From Nemertoderma westbladi (lineage: Eukaryota > Xenacoelomorpha > Nemertodermatida > Nemertodermatidae): 64,000 bases of DNA. Location: positions 17,312 to 81,311 of the forward strand of contig JAUCBJ010006472.1 of assembly GCA_032718475.1 (NCBI GenBank), written 5' to 3'. The notes under the pieces are model-generated. The model had not been told where the DNA came from, searched no databases, and saw nothing but the letters and a program-made list of their open reading frames with translations. A program made the position numbers and the translations under genes. Shown piece after piece: positions 56,085 through 64,000 of the stretch (its first letter is position 1; every line of letters begins with the position of its first letter).

Positions 56085-57170
56085 ACAATTTCAATACAGC
56101 AGAGAGAGAGAGAGGATTGGTGATGGAGCTGGAGCTGGAGCTGGAGCTGGAGCTGGAAGAAGATGCATCCAATCAGGCATTATCATATCCTCCTCATCTA
56201 ACAGACAGACCTACAGTATAATGGGAGAAAGTACATTGATGATGGATACTAAACTTTTTTCCAATACGCTTGGTAGTTGGCTTTGGATATATAGTAGGTG
56301 TATAAACAATACTTACAAGGTGGCTGCAAGTGTGACTCGATTTTTCCACTTTTTGAGATTAAAAGAGGATAGTGGAGCACGTTCACGTCATTAATATCTG
56401 ACCACCTGAGATATAATTGGCATATAAAACTTTCTAAATCTCTGGATACGATTCAGATAGTTGCCAATCTTCGCCAATGATAATATTAATATGTGTTGGA
56501 AGGTTAATAATAATAAAGACATCAGTGCAGAGGCAGGTTTCACTGAAAGGGATGGTGGGGGGGGGGGGGGGGGGGGGGGGTGGGGGGGAGGAGGGGTGGA
56601 GGGTGGGGGGAGGGTGTATCCAATAGCAAACGCCAAAGACTAGATCAAGTATGTGACATTTATATTCGAGATGATAATGAGGGTGTCGGCAATAAATGGA
56701 CACAAATCAATGCCATCATGACCTTCAACCAACTCAAATACATTACAAGGGATGAAAACGATGTCCTGAAATGCCAAGTTTATCAAAAGTGTGTATCTCT
56801 CAGTAGAAATAACGCATTGTAACATAAACACTATATCAGCTACTCTTGGACCTGACTTATGCAGAATACTTATTGCTTTACATGAATGTCAGAAGTTAAT
56901 GACGTGAATGAGCTTCGGCATCGTCTTTTCTGTTCAAAACAAGGAGAAATCGAGTCAACCTTGCTGCCACCTTGTAAATATTGTTTAAAGAGTGACACCT
57001 ATCCCGAGCCAACTACCAATCGTATATAAGCTTAGTACCCATCATCAATGTATCTTCTCCCATAGGTCTGGGATGGCTGTTAGATGAGGCGGATATGGAT
57101 ATACCTGATTGGATGTATGTTCTACCAGCTCCATAATCTATCCTCTCTCTCTCTCTCTATCTCTGCTGTA
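56085..57170. mobile_element. Foldback element 2
   Basis: Inverted arms of about 300 bp (56101-56400 and about 56870-57165) enclose a roughly 470 bp loop. Matched landmarks are (ag)n at both outer ends, catccaatcaggcattatca against its inverse near 57100, gtacattgatgatggatact against agtacccatcatcaatgtat, and tacaaggtggctgcaagtgt against its inverse near 56965. The arms are diverged by perhaps 15-20%. The loop holds 24 G at 56557-56580. The left arm has a (ggagct)n run at about 56121-56156 that is short in the right arm. There is no coding capacity. Confidence 0.7.
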
Positions 57171-57496
57171 TTGCAATTGTAAACCACCAACATGTATCTG
57201 CCGGTTGAGTACAAAACAAAGACCCAAGACTTTTCTGCCTGTTCTGTACAAAACAAAGAGGTAAAGTCGTGAAGACGCGCTAGGTCCATAAGAGCGATAA
57301 GTCCCATTGCTATTCAAATGAGCAGGTTAGTAAAGGAGCACGTTACTGAGGCGTGTTGGGGGAACCAAAACAATAAACGAAAGTTAACACATGTTAGATG
57401 ATTATGTTATTATTATTATATGTTATTATTATTATTATATGATTATTATATTATGATGTACCGATATATATTATATGATGATTATTATGTCACAGA

Positions 57497-58250
57497 CACC
57501 GACTTTGCGGATGACATTGCCCTGCTCTCTACTACACTAGCAGATGCACAGCTTCTACTAAATAAAGTAGAGAGGGCTGTTAAGGAGGTTGGATTGCATA
57601 TAAATGCTACCAAGACCGAATTCATGACCTTTAATGTTGATGGAAACTTGACAACCATTGATAATAATCAAATAAGGAAGGTCGATGACTTCCAGTACCT
57701 TGGATCATGGATAGAGAGTAGCAAAAATGACATAGAAGTTAGGAAAGCAAAGGCTTGGGTAGCTCTATCAAAAATGGATACCATCTGGAAATCAGATCTC
57801 TCCAGGCACCTGAAGACTAAGTTCTTTCGAGCCACAGTGGAAAGTGTATTTTTATACGGGGGTGAGACCTGGACACTGACTAAATCACTTGAACAACGAA
57901 TTGATGGTTGCTACACAAGACTACTAAGGGCAGCCCTAAACATCAGCTGGAGACAACACATGACAAACGCCGAGCTTTATGGTACAATACCACCTGTATC
58001 AACCACCCTCCGTGAACGCAGATTAAGATTCAGTGGGCACTGCTGGCGAAGTAAAGACGAGGTCATACCAGATCTACTTCTCTGGCAACCAACTCATGGA
58101 AAGCGTAGTCGTGGACGACCTGCCATAATATATATAGATCAACTTGAAAGGGATACTGAACTTGGGAGAAACGAAATTGCGACAACTATGGAGAATCGGG
58201 AAGCCTGGAAGGATCTCATTTCCACTGTCCGAGTTCGCTCGACCTAGTAG
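57497..58250 (+). mobile_element. LINE family B, 5'-truncated, open reverse-transcriptase end
   Basis: An intact frame of about 249 codons starts at the catalytic box FADDIALLS and runs through HINATKTEFM, DDFQYLGSW, TKFFRATVESVFLYGGETWTLT, LRFSGHCWR, GKRSRGRPA and REAWKDLISTVRVRST to a stop at 58245. A (TAG)3 tail follows. The 5' part of RT and the endonuclease are missing, which is typical of 5' truncation during LINE insertion; the left border is AT-rich simple sequence. The C-terminal GHC.R and P..GKRSRGRPA motifs recur in many invertebrate LINEs. Fragments of the family lie at 24361 and 25690. Confidence 0.9.
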
Positions 58251-58261
58251 TAGTAGTATTA

Positions 58262-60050
58262 TTATATTATACAGCGGCCAAGAATGCAGTTAAGGAAAGC
58301 TCCTCAATAATGACAGGATATTGCCTGATAACTTAATAGAAGTAAAAGTGTCTGAGTCTGTACTCCCAGATATTCCCATTGGCGATATCTCCTTTGCAGA
58401 AGTGAAGGCTGCTGCAAAAGAACATTAAGACCAATCGTGCCAGTGGAGTAGATGGTGTTCCCCCTGAGGTCTTTAAAATACCTGAGTGTTTAAAGCTCAT
58501 CTATCCCATCATAGTAGACATGTACCGAACAACAAGAGTCCCACAAGAAATGAAAACAAATAAGTTGGTGCCAGTTCCCAAGAAGGGCAACCTAACACTC
58601 TATGGTTCTTTTTGGGGAATCTCATTGATCTCGATTGCTGCAAAGCTATACAATAGAATTCTATTAAATCGCATCAGGGATCCCATTGAGAGACTGCTCC
58701 GTGGAAATCAGAATGGGTTCCGTAAAGGTCGTGGGACCATGGAACCCATTTTGGCACTTAGATGGATAATTGAAGAGTTATCAAAAAAGAAAGACAGGCA
58801 TCTGGCTGTTATCTTTGTTGACTTCTTCAAGGCCTTTGATTCAGTCTCGCGCTCACAAATGTTCAGCATACTTTCATTATATGGGATTCCTGATAAAAAT
58901 TATTGCAGCAATCAGATCAGTATACGATGGTTCGACAACATTTGTGTCTACTGTTGATGGTGACACAGAACCATTTGAAGTGTTATGGGGCGTCCTCCAG
59001 GGAGACACACTTGCACCATTCTTGTTCATAATTGTGGTTGACTATGTTCTACGCATGTCCTTAGATCATCATAATGATGATGGGGTGATGATAACTCCAC
59101 CTACTGGCTCCAGAAGTCGAGGAAATCCTGCCAAGTACTCTAGACTTTGCTGATGACTTAGGAGTACTCTCAGAATCACTAGAGGGAGCCCAACGGCTCC
59201 TCAGCTCATTAGAACATGCTGCTTCTAGTGTTGGTCTTTCTATTAACCCCAGAAAGACCAAAATTTTGACAGTTCTCAGCAAGTCTCTGATCGGATGAGC
59301 ATAAGCTCAAAGGATGGTATGCCTGAGCATGTGGACGACTTATGTTACCTGGGATCATGGATCCGGAAGTTAGTCAGTCAGTCGAATACGTAAGGGAAAG
59401 GCATGGGCAGCCTTGAATAGGCTTTCCAGGATTTGGAAGTCACCGAGAATTAATCGGAAACTTAAGGTCTGATTATTTAGAGATATATATATATATGTAA
59501 GGGAAAGGCATGGGCAGACTTGAATAGCTTTCCAGGATTTGGAAGTCACCGAGAATTACTCGGAAACTTAAGGTCCGATTATTTAGAGCAGCAGTAGTTC
59601 CAGTACTCCTCTATGGGAGTCCATGCTGGGCTCTAACTGCTGAGGACACCAAATCTCTGGATGGCACATTCACAAGAATGCTACGCCGGGTTCATTGTGT
59701 CAACTACAATGCACACATCTCCAACCAGACACTATATAACATTGGAGGTGTCTCATTGGTTAATCCAAGCTTGACACTAGAACAAAATCGCCTCCGCTTT
59801 GCAGGACATTGCTTTCGCCGTGAGGACCAGCCAGTGCATAATCTTGTACTTTGGCAGCCTCATGGAGTGAATGAGCATGGTGGACAGCCCATGACTTTCT
59901 TAAGACGCATCTTAAAGGACACTGGCCTTGAAGATGCGGATGATCTAGCAAATGTCATGGGTGATAGGGAGTTGTGGCGGCGCAATTTTGTCGACAAGCC
60001 GGCACAGCATTCTTAAAAGTGCAGCTGCAATGCAGCATGCCGATACTAGT
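58262..60050 (+). mobile_element. LINE family A, longest copy, frame-broken reverse transcriptase
   Basis: The RT domain is readable in pieces: VSESVLPDIPIGDISFAEVK, ASGVDGVPPEVFK, then frame 58520-58957 (VPVPKKGNL, ISLISIAAKLYNRILLNRI, NGFRKGRG, FVDFFKAFDSV), a shift near 58905, frame to 59153 (GVLQGDTLAPFLFIIVVDYVLRMS), a shift, then DFADDLGVLSESLEG (catalytic Asp pair), INPRKTKIL, LGSWI, and finally the C-terminus 59678..60016 with a tagtagta tail. A roughly 75 bp segment (cgtaagggaaaggcatgggc onward) is duplicated at 59388 and 59498. The endonuclease is absent. The copy is inactive and sits directly behind the family B copy. Confidence 0.88.
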
Positions 60051-60269
60051 AGTAGTATTAACACCTGGGATTGGTTAATGAGTTATTATTTGATTGGACG
60101 TTGAAATCATGTAAGGAATGGAAAGAGGGGTCGAACTAGTGTCAGGTTTTTATAAAGTGCTCCAAACGCTCCAAATAAAATAAACTCTTGAAACCTCTAG
60201 ATGTCTAGATGGTGCGCTAGTGCAGTTCGATGCACACGAATAGCAGACGGACTATTCTCTAAAAATTAC
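60051..60269. other. Spacer between tail-to-tail LINE copies
   Basis: Non-coding; no repeat was recognised. Confidence 0.4.
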
Positions 60270-60625
60270 TACTGTACAGTACTATAATCGGCCTGCTGCA
60301 TTGAAACTGCACATTGAGATGCTATGCCAGTTTGGCAAAAGTATTTTGTCACCTCCATGCAATCCAGAATTGGCAAAACAAATGCAGCGTACATTAAGAA
60401 TTATATGCCGGCTTATCAACAAAGTTGCACCGCCACAATTCCCTATCCCCCATAACTTTCGTGAGATTAGCTGCATTTTCAAGGCCAGTGTCCTTTAGGA
60501 GGCGTCTTAAGAAAGTCATGGGCTGTCCATCATGCTTATTTTCTCTATGGGGCTGCCAAAGCACAACATTGTGCGCAGTGTGTTCCTTATGTGTGGGGCA
60601 GCTCATGCAGCCCTGTATAAACCAT
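60270..60625 (-). mobile_element. LINE family A, 3' terminal fragment, minus strand
   Basis: The frame 60606..60394 encodes the C-terminal part (NVVLWQPHRENKHDGQP, MTFLRRLLKDTGLE, GDRELWRCNFVDKPA). The tail, with an insertion, ends near 60270. It lies tail to tail with the copy ending at 60050. Confidence 0.85.
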
Positions 60626-60984
60626 AACCCAATGTTCTACTGCCTAGAATAATATCAAATGTTAAGTCTACTCTTCTAATACTGTTGGTGTAATAACCCT
60701 TACATGATTTCACCCAATTTATCCATTCCTTACAGCGTTTGGAACACTTTCTACCTGCAAACTGAGTATAAAACTCTTACACTAGTTCGACCCCTATCTC
60801 CATTCCCTAGATGACTTTTTCCTACTGGTGTAATGTTTGGGAATATGCCCCAGGCCCAAGTAGGATTAAATAGAGGATTTAGTATTCAAAAATGTTATTA
60901 TCGAAGGAATCATCTTTGCAGAAATCATCTAGGAAAAATTATGATAAATATATAAATTGAAGTGAATATAATAAAAGAACTAAC

Positions 60985-61070
60985 CTCTCTTTTGTGGTAG
61001 GTGTCAAGTCATTTCTTTGTGTCATATCTGAGTCATCTTCAATTGCATCTGTAGTGGTAGTCATGGTAAC
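60985..61070 (-). other. Candidate 5' coding exon, right arm
   Basis: Counterpart of 55605-55690: acceptor-like attcacag, ATG at 61064, open frame to AGAG|GTTAGT. One residue differs (Arg for Thr near residue 17). Conservation of splice-like borders in both arms is noted but may only reflect recent duplication. Confidence 0.35.
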
Positions 61071-61566
61071 CTGTGAATAAGTGTTGTCTGAACTGCCATT
61101 TAGTTGTCACTTGTCATTTTAAAGTGATTTGTAGTCACATCTTGATTGTTTTTTATTGGCATAAATATTTGTTATAAAGTCATTATTTTGAAACAGAGTG
61201 GAATGAGATTAAATTGATGAAAAATAAAAATATTTCAAACATGGGTATATCTTTGGAACCATATACAGTATCACCGTTATAACAAAACAGGTTTAGCTCT
61301 CAGTATACCAAAATTTTCCAAAACTAATATTCAATAAAATGTGGCAATTTGTTTTTAAAATAATGGTATTGTTCTAGAATGGTATCTATTTTTCTAAAAC
61401 TTGTCAGTTTTCATTTAGCAGCGTTCCCATGGTAACAATAATTATATTCCAGAATTTTACGTCACATTTAGAATTGTTAGACCAGTAGCTATCTTTTTCA
61501 AAAGAAGCGATGAATTTATATTGAGTTATTAGAATACTACAGCATGTTTGTTGTTTTACCATTTCC

Positions 61567-61712
61567 ATGACAACCGGTGATAACACCAAGTCAGCTACCG
61601 ATTCAGATTTGTTATCATATCAAAATGAATGGCCAGAAGCTAGGTCTTCCCAAAAATATAAGTTCCAGATGGTTACCAAAAAGTATCCCCTATGCTGGCT
61701 GGCCCATGGACT
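61567..61712 (+). other. Conserved open frame MTTGDNTKSATDSD, right arm
   Basis: Counterpart of 55114..54971. Beyond the arm border the frame stays open for another 18 codons of unrelated Lys-rich sequence to 61767. Confidence 0.35.
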
Positions 61713-61963
61713 AGAGGATTATAAAAAAAAACGAAATGGGAGGTTTTATCTATCTAGGCCTAAATAGACTGACAGATTGCACTCTAGCCCGCTAGTGCGG
61801 CAGACTGGATAAAACCCAATAAAAACTACGGTATCTGCCTAATGTAATATAACCTAATACTTTTTAGCGAGTTATTGTTAATTTAACACTTTACAACTTT
61901 AGAGGGCATTACAGTATTGTATTGGCCTGTACATTTAGTATTGTATTGCTGGTGTAATGTCCC

Positions 61964-62025
61964 TTGTTTATGTGGTAACCAATGACGGCAAGCTGTTATG
62001 GCGTCATTGGTTACCACGTAAACAA
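61964..62025. other. Near-perfect 24 bp stem-loop
   Basis: The arms 61964-61987 (ttgtttatgtggtaaccaat...) and 62002-62025 pair over 24 bp with a single G-T wobble, enclosing a 14 nt loop (gcaagctgttatgg). The stem length and loop size resemble a small-RNA hairpin, but a tiny MITE is equally possible. Confidence 0.8.
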
Positions 62026-62585
62026 TAGGTGATATTTATTATTAATTGCCTGGCAGCCAGATAGGCCTACTGCATTATCTACCGGTAGCTATTAATAACC
62101 AGTAGCTACAGTACAGTATAAACTATATAACATGGCTCCAAAGGCCACCATTTTTACATTTACATATTTAAACAGCAACTATTATAATTTGTGCAGTTTC
62201 TATCACTTATATAATGTATATGTATATTGTATAATCATTTCGTAATGTTAAAATTTTGTAATAAAACTACATACATACTTTTTGCAAAGTACTTTACAGT
62301 CTTCTGATCCTCGTGGCTTTATTTTCACTCACTCACTAACGTTCGCTCGTGTATCAAAAGCACTCGGATCATCACACCGTAGAGTGCTACTTTACACACA
62401 AGTATGTAAATAAATAGTTATTACATTATAGGTTTTATATTAAAACCTAATACCCCCCCCCCCCCCCCCCCCCCCCACTTTTTCGAAACGTTGATAATGT
62501 TTCCTCCACATTTAGGAATTTTTTTTATTCTGTCGCTACCGCACGGCCTCCCCGATATTGCGGGGGGGGGGGGGGGGGGGGGGGA
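62026..62585. other. Intergenic sequence with two homopolymer runs
   Basis: 24 C at 62453-62476 and 23 G at 62562-62584, in inverted sense about 85 bp apart. No gene. Confidence 0.5.
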
Positions 62586-63313
62586 GGGGGGGTAGCGACA
62601 CCCTATTTTTGAATTTTTTATGATTCTATACTGTGCCGAAGTTTGGGCAATTTCAAATCTGAAAGCAGTTTCAAGCTTTCGAGCAGCACGATAATTTCAA
62701 GTGAATGAGGACTTTTTCCCAAAAATGGCTCCCAAGGAACAGATATGAATCAAATTGCTAAATGGTTGTTTTATATGTCGTTTTATGAAGAAACATTTCC
62801 TTGAATTTCAATCATTTTTTATAGATCCTAGTAACCGTCGAACAAAGAAAGATAGGAAAGATATTAAAGATAAACTTTAATAAACTCATTACATTAATGT
62901 CGAATATATTTTCTTCACGAAAAAGTCTATTTCTCGAAGAATTCTTAATGAAAACAGTTTTGGAACCGAATGCTTGTTTCTAAGGCTATCGAATTTTGGA
63001 TAAAGATGCTTTGGTGCCATTTTAGTCCGAAAAGGCACCAAAAATTGCATTTTTGGACCTTTTTGTGTATAGAATGACCCCAACTCGATAGCATTGGATG
63101 CATCCACGAAGTAAACCAATTCACCAAATACGAACTCGATAACATAACAATTGTTCAAGGAATATCCTTTTTGGCAGACATATAGGCTCTTTTGGCAGCT
63201 AAAGTGGCATTATGGGTCTTTTCTGAAAAAATTCGGCCCATTCCAAAACTCCCCAGACGATGCGACGTTTTGTACAGTAGCACCAGTTTTGTATTTGGGG
63301 TCGCTACCCCCCC
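62586..63313. mobile_element. MITE with GGGGGGTAGCGAC inverted ends
   Basis: About 730 bp. The left end is ggggggtagcgacaccc and the right end is its inverse, ggggtcgctacccccc. A further tgtcgctacc copy lies just outside, at 62530. The interior has no domain; the 89-codon frame at 62889-63158 (-) overlaps another open frame and is not convincing. Poly-G and poly-C runs abut both sides. Confidence 0.55.
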
Positions 63314-63373
63314 TTAAATGCCAGTAAATAAAAAGTTAATAATCTTTCTGTCCCCCCCCCCCCCCCCCCCCCC

Positions 63374-63470
63374 GGTGCCTACTGCTGATGGTGACACCTC
63401 CATTTGAAGTCTTATGTGGAGAGTCATTCAGGGACATTTGCACCATGGGTTATTATTGTAGAGCATTTAT
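63374..63470 (+). mobile_element. LINE family A, small RT fragment
   Basis: The sequence ctactgctgatggtgacacc and the following bases match 58948-59030 (ctactgttgatggtgacaca...gggagacac.cttgcacca), the segment before the catalytic Asp pair. It is strongly decayed and sits between two poly-C runs (63352-63373 and 63482-63501). Confidence 0.7.
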
Positions 63471-63481
63471 TCAGGTTCCTG

Positions 63482-63512
<31 letters not shown>

Positions 63513-63870
63513 ATTTCGACAAATTTGCGCCATGTATTAGCAGCTGCGCGAGGCCATTTTATTATATTTAATAAATACACCATGTCCTGGAACATTTATA
63601 TGTATGTGTATACGCAATAGCTACGTACTAGTATGATTACACGAGATAAAGAAATGTTCTAGAATATTGGGTATTTATTCAATAGAATAAAATGGCGCGG
63701 ATGCAAAACCATGCATCTTACAAACGCCCATATCGCAGTTATTTCTCAACGAAGATCTATTTTTTATATCTTAATTATTTCCTTATTTGGAATCCTTACA
63801 CGGTTTTCCTTCAATACCAACAAATCACTATAAAGGTTGAAGAAAAACAAAAACAAACTGCGGTGTAACT
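63482..63870. mobile_element. Relative of foldback element 1, partial
   Basis: Begins with 20 C, then shares with 32718-33631 the words catgtattagcagc, aataaatacaccatgtcctg, aaatgttctagaatattg, tatttggaatccttacacgg, taccaacaaatcacta and aactgcggtgtaac, in the order of the centre and right arm. The left arm is mostly deleted. Confidence 0.7.
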
Positions 63871-64000
63871 GGTCAAATATCACAAGAGATAATTTGGAAT
63901 TGTGGAATATCTGTCTGGCAATCTGCAAACTGTTTGACAGACAAACTGAAAGACAACCGACAGAGGGACAGACTAGATTCCACCAAATATTAAAACAGAA
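63871..64000. other. Window edge, nothing recognised
   Basis: AT-rich with a short caaactg/gacagac repeat pattern. It may be part of the foldback relative. Confidence 0.3.

Larger units (their letters stand above)
60872..61712. repeat. Inverted duplication, right arm
   Basis: Reverse complement of 54971-55810. Outer break after ggcccatggact (61712), inner break at about 60872. Confidence 0.88.

Overview
The window is animal nuclear DNA. It is AT-rich and gene-poor. It has genes with spliceosomal introns (GT..AG borders and a polyadenylation signal), C2H2 zinc-finger coding exons, and a dense layering of metazoan transposons: BEL/Pao and Ty3/Gypsy LTR elements, two LINE families, piggyBac, hAT-type and other MITEs, foldback elements and tRNA-derived SINE-like pieces. 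The frequent word TAGGCCTA, the BEL, piggyBac and LINE mix and a ZNF236-like gene fit a marine invertebrate, perhaps an echinoderm or another non-vertebrate deuterostome. The species cannot be read from the sequence, and no bacterial or organellar DNA was seen.

Host genes. The clearest gene is on the minus strand at 37742..29630. Two long C2H2 zinc-finger reading frames, 37742..34455 and 31816..29630, are bounded by a good splice donor and a good splice acceptor in the same phase (0/0). They therefore read as one gene of about 1,824 codons and 22 fingers, resembling ZNF236, with a 2.6 kb intron that holds a foldback transposon and a polyadenylation signal at 29471. The second likely host gene is the first coding exon of a small secreted cysteine-rich protein at 26649..26903 (+), with a TATA box about 40 bp upstream and a consensus donor at its end.

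Mobile DNA from left to right. Positions 1-10600 hold LINE debris, MITEs and a SINE. Positions 10605-14689 hold a 4.1 kb element with 0.7-0.9 kb terminal inverted repeats. These repeats carry arrays of a roughly 22 bp palindromic unit and a tRNA-like segment, and the core has an acidic, repeat-built open frame. Positions 14690-16575 hold a GC-rich Gypsy pol fragment (-), abutting at 16575 the 3' part of a BEL/Pao element (+): integrase, a long 3' spacer split by a piggyBac remnant, an extra ORF and an LTR, ending at 23801. Further Gypsy and LINE scraps lie at 24.3-25.9 kb.

After the zinc-finger gene, 38.6-42.6 kb is nested MITE and LINE sequence, including a hAT-type MITE with an intact 8 bp target duplication and a 60 bp perfect palindrome. 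Positions 43896-54517 hold the complementary copy of the BEL/Pao element (-): 5' LTR, a long repeat-rich leader, gag-protease, an internally deleted pol, the same 3' spacer and the same extra ORF. Positions 54971-61712 form a large inverted duplication flanking a second foldback element and LINEs. The right end holds MITEs, several poly-G/C runs and a relative of the intronic foldback element.

The most novel points are: (1) a BEL/Pao lineage carrying an additional zinc-knuckle ORF downstream of pol, seen in two independent copies that together define both LTRs; (2) the long-TIR element with palindromic iteron arrays and an unfamiliar acidic protein; (3) foldback elements with homopolymeric C/G runs mirrored in their arms.
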